A DNA stretch of 64,000 bases from Streptomyces sp. NBC_01497. GTDB lineage: Bacteria; Actinomycetota; Actinomycetes; Streptomycetales; Streptomycetaceae. Location: NCBI RefSeq assembly GCF_036250695.1, contig NZ_CP109427.1, positions 3,534,001-3,598,000 on the forward strand, written 5' to 3'. Shown here piece by piece: positions 31,033 to 39,938 of this stretch. Each line of letters starts with the position of its first letter. The first letter of the stretch is position 1. Both the position numbers and the translations under genes were made by a program. A model generated the notes under the pieces. The model saw nothing but the letters and a program-made list of their open reading frames with translations, was not told where the DNA came from and searched no databases.

Positions 31033-31596
31033 TCAGCCACCGTAGACGTGGGGCGCGAGCGTCCCCACGAAGGGCATGTTGCGGTACTTCTCACCGTAGT
31101 CGAGGCCGTATCCGACGACGAAGGCGCTCGGAATGTCGAACCCGATCCACTTCACGTCGATGGCGACCTTTGCGGCATCCGGCTTACGCAGCAGGGTGCA
31201 GACCTCCAGCGAGGCCGGCTCCCGCGAGCCCAGGTTGGACAGCAGCCACGACAGCGTGAGGCCCGAGTCGATGATGTCCTCGACGATCAGGACGTGCTTG
31301 CCCTTGATGTCCGTGTCCAGGTCCTTCAGGATCCGGACGACGCCCGAGGACTGGGTGCCCGCGCCGTACGAGGACACCGCCATCCAGTCCATCGTGACCG
31401 GCGTGGCCAGCGCGCGCGCCAGATCCGCCATCACCATCACGGCGCCCTTGAGCACTCCGACCAGAAGGAGGTCCTTGCCCGCGTACTCCGCGTCGATCTT
31501 CGCGGCCAGCTCGGCGAGCTTCGCGTCGATCTCTTCCTTGGTGATGAGCACCGACTGGAGGTCGGTGCCCAGGTCCTTGTGGTCCACCACAGTCAC
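31033..31596 (-). CDS. hpt: Hypoxanthine phosphoribosyltransferase
   Basis: 187 residues. Purine salvage: hypoxanthine (or guanine) plus PRPP to the nucleotide. The PRPP-binding motif is [38 protein letters not shown] carries the family Lys-Gly, and [20 protein letters not shown] forms the C-terminal base-binding part. GTG start at 31596. It follows tilS by 33 bp, an arrangement conserved in many Gram-positive bacteria. Confidence 0.96.
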   Translation of the reverse strand: MTVVDHKDLGTDLQSVLITKEEIDAKLAELAAKIDAEYAGKDLLLVGVLKGAVMVMADLARALATPVTMDWMAVSSYGAGTQSSGVVRILKDLDTDIKGKHVLIVEDIIDSGLTLSWLLSNLGSREPASLEVCTLLRKPDAAKVAIDVKWIGFDIPSAFVVGYGLDYGEKYRNMPFVGTLAPHVYGG

Positions 31597-31629
31597 TTTC
31601 GTCGTCCGGCGTCCGCTGGCCGGCTCTGT

Positions 31630-32706
31630 TCAGCCCTGCCGGATCACCAGTCTGCCACCCTGCCTCAGCGCCTCGACGCGCCCGGGCAGGTTGATGCCCG
31701 ACTGGCCCCGCCAGCCCGTGATCAGGCGGTCCACCTCCTCGATGTGCCGCGCGAACAGCGAACCGGCGGGCGCGCCCGCCGTGATGGCCGCCTTGCGCAG
31801 CACCCGGCGGCGCACCGCGGGCGGCAGTTTGCAGAGCTTCGCCACCTCCAGTTGCCCCGCGTCGTCCCGGACGCTCGCCTCGGCGTCCGCGGCCCACGCG
31901 TCGAGCGCGTCGGCGTCGTCGCGCGACAGCTGCGCCGTACGGGCCAGGGCCTGGACGACCCCCTTCCCGAGGGCTTTCTCCAGGGCGGGCAGGCCCTCCT
32001 GGCGCAGCCGCGAACGGGTGTAGGCGGGGTCGACGTTGTGCGGGTCGTCCCAGACGGGGATGGCCTGCGCGAGACATGCCGTGCGGACCGTCTGCCGGTC
32101 GAGCTGGAGGAACGGACGGCGGTAGCGGCGGTCCGCGCCGGACACGGCGGCCATGCCGGACAGCGAGCGGATGCCGGAGCCCCTGGCGAGGCCGAGGAGG
32201 ACCGTCTCGGCCTGGTCGTCACGGGTGTGGGCGAGCAGCACCGCGGCGGCGCCGTGCGCCTGCGCGACGGAGTCGAGCGCCGCGTACCGCGCGTCCCGCG
32301 CGGCGGCCTCGGGGCCACCGTCACGGCCGACGGCGACGGCGACCGCCTCGACGGGGTCGAGCTTCATGGCGGTGAGCCGGGCGACGACCTCGGCGGCGCG
32401 GATGTCGGACCCGGCCTGGAGGCCGTGGTCGACGGTGACGCCGCCCGCCCGGACGCCGAGCTTGGGCGCTTCGAAGGCGAGGGCGGAGGCGAGGCCCATC
32501 GAGTCGGCGCCGCCGGAGCAGGCGACCAGCACGAGGGGGGCGGGGTGGCCGCCCGGATGGAGGGGCCGGGAGGCGGCGGGCGCGCCTGTGGCACCGCGCG
32601 CACCGGCGCCGGCGGGCGTGGCGAACGCCGAGTGGTCGGTGAGGATGTCGTGGAGTACGCGGCGGACCGCCAGGCGTATCGCCGCGACCGCAGGATGGGG
32701 ACCCAT
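31630..32706 (-). CDS. tilS: tRNA(Ile)-lysidine synthetase
   Basis: 358 residues. Modifies C34 of the CAU-anticodon tRNA-Ile to lysidine so that it reads AUA. The PP-loop ATP motif is [14 protein letters not shown] near residue 62, followed by VTVDHGLQ and [20 protein letters not shown]. The C-terminal helical region is shorter than in E. coli TilS, as usual for actinobacteria. It is immediately followed by hpt. Confidence 0.95.
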   Translation of the reverse strand: MGPHPAVAAIRLAVRRVLHDILTDHSAFATPAGAGARGATGAPAASRPLHPGGHPAPLVLVACSGGADSMGLASALAFEAPKLGVRAGGVTVDHGLQAGSDIRAAEVVARLTAMKLDPVEAVAVAVGRDGGPEAAARDARYAALDSVAQAHGAAAVLLAHTRDDQAETVLLGLARGSGIRSLSGMAAVSGADRRYRRPFLQLDRQTVRTACLAQAIPVWDDPHNVDPAYTRSRLRQEGLPALEKALGKGVVQALARTAQLSRDDADALDAWAADAEASVRDDAGQLEVAKLCKLPPAVRRRVLRKAAITAGAPAGSLFARHIEEVDRLITGWRGQSGINLPGRVEALRQGGRLVIRQG

Positions 32707-32924
32707 GTCCGGTGCCCTTCGTGAATATGTCTACGGGGAGGGAGTGGCTCGGTTGCGTCCCGCGCGCAAGGCCGGGACACGGGTTCGTCACTCAGAGTGC
32801 GTCGATGGTGACAGAACCGAGCCAATACCCGAGCATCGCACGCCCAGCCAGCCCGTACGGTCCCTCGGACGGGTGATAGCTGAGGCGTGCATCTGCCACG
32901 GGACTCCCCGTGTGTGCCAGGCGG

Positions 32925-34052
32925 TTATGCCTGGTGCACCCGCGCCACCCACTCGGCCGGCTTGGCGATCTCGGCCTTCGTGGGCAGGGTGTTCGGCGAG
33001 GTCCAGACGCGGTTGAAGCCGTCCATGCCCACCTCGTCCACCACGGCACGCACGAACCGCTCGCCGTCGCGGTACTGACGCAGCTTCGCGTCGAGGCCGA
33101 GGAGCCTGCGCAGCGCCTGGTCGAGGCGGCTCGCGCCGCGCGCCCTGCGCTGCTGGAACTTCTCCCTGATCTCGGCGACGCTCGGCACGACCTGCGGGCC
33201 CACGCCGTCCATCACGTAGTCCGCGTGGCCCTCAAGCAGCGACATGACCGCGGTCAGCCGGCCGAGGACCTCGCGCTGCCCCGGCGTCTGCACCAGCTCG
33301 ACGATGCTCGGCGCCTCGCCCTGTCCCTCGCCGTCCGCGTCGGGGCGGTTGCCCGTGAGCGACTGAGCGGCCTCGCGGAGCCGTTCCAGCACCGTCGTCG
33401 GGTCGATGTCCGTCTCGCTCAGGAAGGACTGGATCTCCCCCTGGAGGTGGTCCTTGAGCCACGGCACGCCGGTGAACTGGGTGCGGTGGGTCTCCTCGTG
33501 CAGGGTCACCCAGAGGCGGAAGTCATGGGGATCGACGTCCAGTTCACGCTCGACGTGGACGATGTTCGGCGCGACGAGCAGCAGCCGCCCCCCACCGTTC
33601 TCCCCCGCGGGCAGGTCCCGCCCGGCCGGTGCGAACGTCTCGTACTGCCCGAGGACGCGCGACGCCATGAACGACAGCAGCATCCCCAGTTCGACGCCGG
33701 TGACCTTGCCGCCGACGGCGCCGAAGACCGCGCCGCCGGGAGTGTCGGCGCGACGCTCCTGGACCTTCTCGAAGAGGGGCTTGAGCAGCTCGCGGAAACC
33801 CTCCACGTTGGCCTTCACCCAGCCGGGCCGGTCCACCACGAGCACCGGCGTGTCCGCGGGCGCGTGGTCCTCAGGGACCATGCGCGTGTAACCGCGCACA
33901 TGCTCCTCGGCCGCCTTGGCGTGCCGCCGCAGCTCGGCGACGATCTCGCGCGCCTCGTCCCTGGTCACCTCGGGACCCGGCCTCATGAGGCGGTTCGCGG
34001 TAGCCACCGCGAGATTCCAGTCGACCATCTCGGCACCACCGATGCTCGTCAT
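32925..34052 (-). CDS. DUF2342-family zinc-dependent metalloprotease
   Basis: 375 residues. The zincin motif HEETH at 185-189 (LWVTLHEETHRTQF) is plain, and the C-terminal SLLEGHADYVMD supplies the usual downstream Glu/His. The conserved N-terminal block MVDWNLAVATANRLMRPGP identifies the actinobacterial DUF2342 family, once labelled 'coenzyme F420 biosynthesis-associated'. The substrate is unknown. It precedes tilS-hpt by 218 bp on the same strand. The position next to tilS, hpt and ftsH, and near dacB, is a conserved actinobacterial neighbourhood as far as I recall. Confidence 0.9.
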   Translation of the reverse strand: MTSIGGAEMVDWNLAVATANRLMRPGPEVTRDEAREIVAELRRHAKAAEEHVRGYTRMVPEDHAPADTPVLVVDRPGWVKANVEGFRELLKPLFEKVQERRADTPGGAVFGAVGGKVTGVELGMLLSFMASRVLGQYETFAPAGRDLPAGENGGGRLLLVAPNIVHVERELDVDPHDFRLWVTLHEETHRTQFTGVPWLKDHLQGEIQSFLSETDIDPTTVLERLREAAQSLTGNRPDADGEGQGEAPSIVELVQTPGQREVLGRLTAVMSLLEGHADYVMDGVGPQVVPSVAEIREKFQQRRARGASRLDQALRRLLGLDAKLRQYRDGERFVRAVVDEVGMDGFNRVWTSPNTLPTKAEIAKPAEWVARVHQA

Positions 34053-34205
34053 GCGTCAACCGTACGTGGTGGAGCCCGCGTCCGGTGTGCTTCGGCTGCC
34101 CGGATTCCTCCCTGACATCCGCCCCTGAGATCGTCTACGGGACGAGATCCGCCGCGCGGGACGCGGGGCGGACCAAAGCAGCCGGAAGAGTGAGGTGGTC
34201 GCGCC

Positions 34206-35450
34206 ATGACCCGTACGGTCTTCAGCGGAGGTCAGGTATTCGACGGCTCGGGCGACGCGCCGTCGGCCGCGGACGTGGTGATCGAGGACGGCCGGGTCGT
34301 CGAGGTGGGACCCGGCCTCGACGGGGACGAGCGGGTCGACTGCGCGGGGCGGACGGTCCTGCCCGGTCTCATCGACTCCCACGTGCACATCATGGCGAGC
34401 GACCTGAGCCTGTCGAAGCGGTTCCTCACCCCGTTCTCGTACCCCTTCTACCAGGCGGCGCGGAACCTGCGGCGGACCCTGGCGCTCGGCATCACCACAG
34501 TCCGGGACGCGGGCGGCGCGGACCTCGGGGTCAAGCAGGCCGTCGAGGACGGGCTGATCCAGGGCCCCCGCCTGCGGATCTCCGTCAACATCATCAGCAC
34601 CACGGGAGGCCACGGCGACCACTGGCTGCCGTCCGGCCTGTCCGCGCCGATCTTCGGCGAACACCCCGGCCGTCCCGAGGCCGTCGTCGACGGCCCCGAC
34701 GAGATGCGCAAGGCGGCGCGGACCCTGCTGCGGGCCGGCGCCGACGTACTCAAGGTCTGTACGACCGGTGGGGTGATCTCGCCGGGCGACGACCCGAAGC
34801 ACGCGCAGTTCACGCCCGGGGAACTGGATGTGCTCGTCACCGAGGCACGGATGCAGGGCCGGTACGTGATGGCGCACGCGCAGGGCACGGACGGCATCAA
34901 GAACGCGGTCCGCGCGGGCGTCCGCTCCGTCGAGCACGGCATCTACCTGGACGACGAGGCGATCGAGCTGATGCTCCAGCACGGCACCTGGCTGGTGCCC
35001 ACGCTCCTCGCGCCGGTCAGCGTGCTGCGCGCGGTGGAGCTCGGCATGGAGCTGCCGGACGCCGTCGTGCGCAAGACGAAGGAGGTCATCGAGGTGCACT
35101 CGGAGTCGGTGACACGGGCGATCGCGGCGGGCGTGAAGATCGCGATGGGTACCGACAGCGGCATCGGCCCGCACGGCACCAACCTGGAGGAGCTGCGGCT
35201 GCTGGCGGAATGCGGCATGAGCGTGCCGCAGGTCCTCGCGGCGACCACCTCCTCGGCGGCCGGCCTGCTGGGCCTGGGCGACGAACTCGGCCGCCTGGCT
35301 CCCGGCCACCGCGCGGACCTGGTGCTGGTGGAGGGCACGGTCACGGAGCCCTCCGACCTGGCGGATCTGGCCTCCCGCGTACGCGGCGTCTGGCGCGACG
35401 GCGTGCGGGTGGTGGACGCGGCGGGCACGGTGGCTCCGGTGGCGGCCTGA
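34206..35450 (+). CDS. Amidohydrolase-superfamily metal-dependent hydrolase
   Basis: 414 residues. The imidazolonepropionase/prolidase-like branch has all metal ligands visible: LPGLIDSHVHIM (HxH), DVLKVCTTGG (the Lys that is carboxylated in binuclear members), MAHAQG, VEHGIYLDD and AMGTDSGIG (Asp). Such enzymes often act on N-acyl amino acids or dipeptides (Xaa-Pro or Xaa-Arg type); the substrate here is not determined. It stands alone, divergent from the DUF2342 gene and convergent with dacB. Confidence 0.9.
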   Translation: MTRTVFSGGQVFDGSGDAPSAADVVIEDGRVVEVGPGLDGDERVDCAGRTVLPGLIDSHVHIMASDLSLSKRFLTPFSYPFYQAARNLRRTLALGITTVRDAGGADLGVKQAVEDGLIQGPRLRISVNIISTTGGHGDHWLPSGLSAPIFGEHPGRPEAVVDGPDEMRKAARTLLRAGADVLKVCTTGGVISPGDDPKHAQFTPGELDVLVTEARMQGRYVMAHAQGTDGIKNAVRAGVRSVEHGIYLDDEAIELMLQHGTWLVPTLLAPVSVLRAVELGMELPDAVVRKTKEVIEVHSESVTRAIAAGVKIAMGTDSGIGPHGTNLEELRLLAECGMSVPQVLAATTSSAAGLLGLGDELGRLAPGHRADLVLVEGTVTEPSDLADLASRVRGVWRDGVRVVDAAGTVAPVAA

Positions 35451-35780
35451 GGCTTGTGCGACGGCCCGGGGGCGCCCGGCCCGCGCGGCGGGACTCCGGC
35501 GCCCGCGTGGCGGGCTCCCGGGCGTACGGGGGCGGGGGCAGGGGCAGGGCGTACGGGCTCCCGAGCCGTCCGCGCGAGGCGTGGGTGTGCTCCCGGGCCG
35601 TCCGCGCGAGGCTCGGCGCCGTAAGGACGACCCGCGCGCCCCGGCGTGCGCGGTTGCCGGGAGCCCGGCGGCCGCGCGGGCGCGTGCGACGGGCGGGCGC
35701 CTGGGCGCCGGCGCGAGAGCCGGTGGGTCCGACGGCGCGAGACCCGTGGAAGGGCCGGTCTCCCGCCCAGCGCGCGCGAG
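35451..35780. other. Gene-free gap between converging genes
   Basis: 330 bp of extremely GC-rich DNA between the amidohydrolase and dacB stops. It contains G-tract repeats near 35526-35550 and a direct repeat CCGTCCGCGCGAGGC twice (about 35566 and 35599). No frame has a credible start or codon pattern. G-runs could form quadruplex or terminator structures, but nothing specific can be assigned. Confidence 0.6.
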
Positions 35781-37265
35781 TCAGGGCAGAAGTGCCGTCG
35801 ATGCCTGGTCCAGGGCCTGTTCGGCCTCGGTGGGGGACGCCGTCCCGTCGGCCATGAAGGCGAACGCGAGCAGCCGGCCGTTGGCGTCCACGACCGTGCC
35901 CGCCAGGGTGTTGACTCCCGTCAGGGTGCCGGTCTTGGCGCGGATCAGACCGTCCGCGGGGCCTTCGCCCCGGCCGCTGTACCGGTCGAGCAGCGTGCCG
36001 CTGAAACCCGCGACGGGCAGGCCCGTCAGCACCGGCCGCAGTTCCGGGTGGGCCGGGTCCCCGTCCCGGGCCAGCAGGGAGGTCAGCAGGCCGGCGGTGA
36101 CCTTGTCCTTGCGGTTGAGGCCGCTGCCGTCGGTGAACACCGTGCCGCCCAGCGGCATGCCGAGCTTGGAGAGCTGCTCCTTCACGGCCTTCGCGCCGCC
36201 CGCGAAGCTGGCCGGCTGGTGCCCGGCCAGGGCGGTCTGCCGGGCCATGGCCTCGGCGATGTCGTTGTCGCTCTCCGTCAGCGCGCGCTCGATCAGGTCG
36301 GAGACCGGCGCCGAGTACGTGACCGCGAGGCGCTTCGCGTCCTTCGGCGCCTTCGCCGGAGCCGCCGCCTTGGTGGCGGTGACGCCCCGCGCGTGCAGCA
36401 GGTGCCCGAACTCCTCGGCGGTGTCGCCGGCCGGGTCGCCGCTGCGCGGGGCGGGGCCACTGGTGGTGGTGTTGAGGCGGCCCTCGTCGAGCGTGAGGGC
36501 CACGACGGGGGCGATGTTGTCGTTGGGGCCGATCGGGTGCTGCCGGGGGCCCGAGTAGAGCGAGACGTCGTAGCCGAGCGCGACCTTCTTGACGCCCTTC
36601 TTCCTCAGCGCCCGCGCGGTGTCGTCGGCGAGCTTGCCGAGCGCCCGCGTGTCGAGGCTGGGGTCGCCCCCGCCGACGAGGGTGATCCTCTTGCCGTCCT
36701 CGTCCGCCACCACGGTGGTCGGGATGCGATGGTCGGGACCGACGGCCGAGAGCGCCGCCGTCATGGTCGCGAGTTTCACGGTGGACGCGGGGGTCATGGG
36801 GCGCTTCGCGTTCTTCGCGTACAGCTGCCTGCCGGTCTCGACGTCCACGACCGAGCCCGCCGTGACCGAGCCGAGCGCGGGGCGTGAGAGCAGCGGGCCG
36901 AGTGTCTTCGCGAGGTTGATCGGCGCCTCGCCCGCCTCGGCCCTGGTCCCGGTGTGGGATCGGCCCGCGGCGCCGGAGCCGTCCACGGTCCCGCTGTCCG
37001 CGGGCGAGTCGTCCGCGTCCGCGCCGAGCGCGGACAGGACGGGGCCCGCACTCGGGGCCGGCCGAGGCGCGCGCGCGGGCGCGCGGACGGGCGCGGGCGC
37101 GCCGGGATGAGCGCCGCCCGTCCGGTCCCGCCCAGCGGCCCAGGTCCTTTCGGCCTTACGCTGACCGTCGTCCCAGGGGCCGGCGACCGCGACGGCGCCC
37201 GCGGCGACCAGCAGGCCGAGGACGACGGAACCCGCCGTGACCTGCCAGGCTTTCTGATCGAGCAC
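35781..37265 (-). CDS. dacB: D-alanyl-D-alanine carboxypeptidase/endopeptidase (PBP4 class)
   Basis: 494 residues. Class C penicillin-binding protein that trims or cleaves peptidoglycan peptides outside the membrane. An N-terminal transmembrane segment/signal anchor (about 8-29, QVTAGSVVLGLLVAAGAVAVAG) and a ~80-residue Ala/Pro/Arg-rich linker precede the catalytic domain. The active-site motifs are STVK (Ser161, Lys164), SDN in LTESDNDIAEAMARQ and KTG in LIRAKTGTLTG. GTG at 37265 is chosen; AAAGGGG lies about ten bases upstream. It diverges from ppa. Confidence 0.95.
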   Translation of the reverse strand: MLDQKAWQVTAGSVVLGLLVAAGAVAVAGPWDDGQRKAERTWAAGRDRTGGAHPGAPAPVRAPARAPRPAPSAGPVLSALGADADDSPADSGTVDGSGAAGRSHTGTRAEAGEAPINLAKTLGPLLSRPALGSVTAGSVVDVETGRQLYAKNAKRPMTPASTVKLATMTAALSAVGPDHRIPTTVVADEDGKRITLVGGGDPSLDTRALGKLADDTARALRKKGVKKVALGYDVSLYSGPRQHPIGPNDNIAPVVALTLDEGRLNTTTSGPAPRSGDPAGDTAEEFGHLLHARGVTATKAAAPAKAPKDAKRLAVTYSAPVSDLIERALTESDNDIAEAMARQTALAGHQPASFAGGAKAVKEQLSKLGMPLGGTVFTDGSGLNRKDKVTAGLLTSLLARDGDPAHPELRPVLTGLPVAGFSGTLLDRYSGRGEGPADGLIRAKTGTLTGVNTLAGTVVDANGRLLAFAFMADGTASPTEAEQALDQASTALLP

Positions 37266-37419
37266 GGCTGACCAGCCCCTTTCGCGATCACATGACCTCG
37301 TGGGGGACACTTAATCACTGCGTCACGCGGCGCGCTCGTTGCCCCTGTCCGGGTGGTGGACGCGCTCCGCCGGCAGCGTCACGTCACAACCGCATGTCTT
37401 GATCTTGGAGGAACCACCC

Positions 37420-37917
37420 GTGGAGTTCGACGTCACCATCGAGATCCCCAAGGGATCGCGGAACAAGTACGAGGTGGACCACGAGACCGGCCGGATCCGC
37501 CTCGACCGTCGCCTCTTCACCTCGACCAGCTACCCGGCCGACTACGGCTTCGTCGAGAACACCCTCGGCGCCGACGGCGACCCGCTGGACGCCCTGGTGC
37601 TCCTGGACGACCCGACGTTCCCCGGCTGCCTCATCAAGTGCCGCACCATCGGCATGTTCCGCATGACGGACGAGGCCGGCGGCGACGACAAGCTGCTGTG
37701 CGTCCCGGCGTCGGACCCGCGCGTGGAGCACCTGCGCGACATCCACCACGTCTCCGAGTTCGACCGCCTGGAGATCCAGCACTTCTTCGAGGTCTACAAG
37801 GACCTGGAGCCCGGCAAGTCCGTCGAGGGCGCCGACTGGGTGGGCCGCGCCGAGGCCGAGGCCGAGATCGAGGCGTCCCGCAAGCGCCTTGAGGCGCAGG
37901 GCGGCGCGCACCACTGA
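37420..37917 (+). CDS. ppa: Soluble inorganic pyrophosphatase (family I)
   Basis: 165 residues. Hydrolyses pyrophosphate and pulls forward biosynthetic reactions. Metal- and substrate-binding blocks are [48 protein letters not shown] (the [10 protein letters not shown] signature) and [30 protein letters not shown] completes the fold. GTG start with an excellent GGAGGA site eight bases upstream. A terminator hairpin follows. Confidence 0.97.
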   Translation: MEFDVTIEIPKGSRNKYEVDHETGRIRLDRRLFTSTSYPADYGFVENTLGADGDPLDALVLLDDPTFPGCLIKCRTIGMFRMTDEAGGDDKLLCVPASDPRVEHLRDIHHVSEFDRLEIQHFFEVYKDLEPGKSVEGADWVGRAEAEAEIEASRKRLEAQGGAHH

Positions 37918-37991
37918 CCGGATCCCCACCGGGAAGCGGCGCGCACCACTGACCGTGCGCCGGGGCGCACGCCGCACGCGTCCCGCACCGG

Positions 37992-38007
37992 TCACAGCAT
38001 GCTGTGA
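37992..38007. promoter_or_regulatory. Perfect 16-bp palindrome between ppa and the ThrE-type exporter
   Basis: TCACAGCATGCTGTGA is fully self-complementary and has no neighbouring repeats. It lies 12 bp before the ppa terminator hairpin and 150 bp before the exporter start. It resembles a dimeric repressor site; no cognate regulator is adjacent. Confidence 0.45.
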
Positions 38008-38019
38008 GCAGACACCCCG

Positions 38020-38056
38020 AACGGGCGGCACGCCGGAGTACGGCGCGCCGCCCGTT
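38020..38056 (+). terminator. Terminator after ppa
   Basis: A 16-bp stem (AACGGGCGGCACGCCG with a complementary arm at 38041-38056) has one A-C mismatch and a 5-nt loop. There is no U-tract, as common in Streptomyces. It separates ppa from the downstream exporter gene. Confidence 0.7.
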
Positions 38057-38158
38057 CGCGTGCCGCGAGCGCATTGTCGGCGTGTCCGCGGCCATGAGCG
38101 TGGCCATACTGGGCAGACGCGGCAGGAGGCCGTGCGAGCAAGGAACGAGGCGTGACGA

Positions 38159-39796
38159 GTGGCCGAGTCTGACGGTCCCGAGGACAGGAAGCCTCCCTCG
38201 GACGAGGCGCACAGCGCCTTCACACCGCCGCTCGGGGTGCCGCAGCCGCCGGTGCCCGAGGACGAGCACCCCACCTCGGAGTTCGCGCTGCCCGATGGCG
38301 TGCGGACGGAGGCACCGGCGCCCACGCCGTCGTACGTGCAGACCGTGTCGCTGCCCGCCTTCACCCCCGCCGAGGGTGTGCCCATGCTGCGGCTCACCAA
38401 GGAGACGCCGTGGCAGGACCGGATGCGCACGCTGCTGCGCATGCCGGTCGGCGACCGGCCGCTGCCGGAGGTCGTACAGCGGCACGACGTCACCGGTCCG
38501 GCCGTACCCCGGGTGCTCGACCTGACGCTGCGCATCGGCGAACTGCTGCTGGCGGGCGGCGAGGGCGCCGAGGACGTCGAAGCGGCCATGTTCGCCGTGA
38601 GCCACGCGTACGGCCTGGAGCGCTGCGAACCGAACGTGACCTTCACGCTCATCTCGATCTCCCACCAGCCCTCGCTGGTGGAGGACCCGGTGACGGCGAG
38701 CCGGGTGGTGCGGCGGCGCGGCACCGACTACACCCGCCTGTCGGCCGTGTTCGACCTCGTGGACGACATCACCAACGAGGACGAGGACGTCACGCTGGAG
38801 GAGGCGTACCGCCGCCTCGCCGCGATCCGACGCAACCGCCACCCCTACCCCGGCTGGGCCCTGACGGCCGCCAGCGGCGTGCTGGCGGGCTCCGCCTCCG
38901 TACTCGTCGGCGGTGACTTCGTGGTGTTCCTCGCGGCGATGACCGGCGCGATGCTCGGCGACCGGCTGGCCTGGCTGTGTGCGGGGCGCGGGCTGCCGGA
39001 GTTCTACCAGTTCGTGGTGGCGGCCATGCCGCCCGCCGCGATGGGGGTGGCGCTGACGGTGGCGGGTTCGGCCCTGTCCTGGGACGGCAAGCCGTCCGCG
39101 GTGATCACCGGTGGGCTGTTCGCGCTGCTGCCGGGGCGGGCGCTGGTCGCGGGCGTGCAGGACGGCCTGACGGGCTACTACATCACCGCCGCGGCGCGCC
39201 TGCTCGAAGTCATGTACTTCTTCATCGCGATCGTCATCGGCGTGCTGATCGTGCTCTATCTGGGCGTACAGCTCGGCGCCCCGCTGAACCCGGACAGCGC
39301 TCCCGTCAGCGGGCAGCGGCCGGTGGTCCAGATCCTGGTGTCGGTGTCGCTGAGCCTCGCGTTCGCGGTCCTGCTGCAACAGGAGCGCCGGACGGTGCTG
39401 ATGGTGTCCCTGAACGGCGGCGTCGCCTGGGTCGTCTACGGGGCGATGCACTTCACGGCGCACATCTCGCCGGTCGCCTCCACGGCGGTCGCGGCCGGGC
39501 TCGTGGGCCTGTTCGGGCAGCTGTTCTCGCGCTACCAGTTCTCCAGTTCGCTGCCGTACGTGACGGCGGCGATCGGACCGCTGCTGCCCGGTTCCGCCAC
39601 GTACTTCGGTCTGCTCGGCATCGCGCAGAACGAACTGGACCACGGCCTCGCCTCCCTGTCCAAGGCGGTCGCGCTCGCGCTGGCGATCGCGGTCGGCGTG
39701 AACCTCGGAGGCGAGATCTCCCGGCTGTTCCTGAAGGCCCCGGGGGCGACGCGCGGATCGGCACGGCGCGCGGCGAAGCGCACCCGCGGGTTCTGA
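38159..39796 (+). CDS. Threonine/serine exporter (ThrE family)
   Basis: 545 residues. An N-terminal ~110-residue Pro-rich cytoplasmic leader is followed by the DUF1212 domain (VLDLTLRIGELLLAGGEGAEDVEAAMFAVSHAYGL; SRVVRRRGTDYTRLSAVFDLV). About ten transmembrane helices follow, ending in a DUF3815-like half (PVVQILVSVSLSLAFAVLLQ; LPYVTAAIGPLLPGSATYFGLLGI). The family exports threonine and serine in Corynebacterium. GTG start with GAGG upstream. Transcribed alone behind the ppa terminator. Confidence 0.9.
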   Translation: MAESDGPEDRKPPSDEAHSAFTPPLGVPQPPVPEDEHPTSEFALPDGVRTEAPAPTPSYVQTVSLPAFTPAEGVPMLRLTKETPWQDRMRTLLRMPVGDRPLPEVVQRHDVTGPAVPRVLDLTLRIGELLLAGGEGAEDVEAAMFAVSHAYGLERCEPNVTFTLISISHQPSLVEDPVTASRVVRRRGTDYTRLSAVFDLVDDITNEDEDVTLEEAYRRLAAIRRNRHPYPGWALTAASGVLAGSASVLVGGDFVVFLAAMTGAMLGDRLAWLCAGRGLPEFYQFVVAAMPPAAMGVALTVAGSALSWDGKPSAVITGGLFALLPGRALVAGVQDGLTGYYITAAARLLEVMYFFIAIVIGVLIVLYLGVQLGAPLNPDSAPVSGQRPVVQILVSVSLSLAFAVLLQQERRTVLMVSLNGGVAWVVYGAMHFTAHISPVASTAVAAGLVGLFGQLFSRYQFSSSLPYVTAAIGPLLPGSATYFGLLGIAQNELDHGLASLSKAVALALAIAVGVNLGGEISRLFLKAPGATRGSARRAAKRTRGF

Positions 39797-39938
39797 CCCG
39801 CCATTCACCCGTCAGGGTTGCGCACCGGCCCTTCGGAGGCTGATCCGGCCGCGCCCGGCCACGTCCCGCCCTCCGTGGCCGTCGGGCGGCGCGGCCGGGC
39901 GCTCCCCCGTCGGCTTCTTCGCCCCAACGGCCCGCTTG

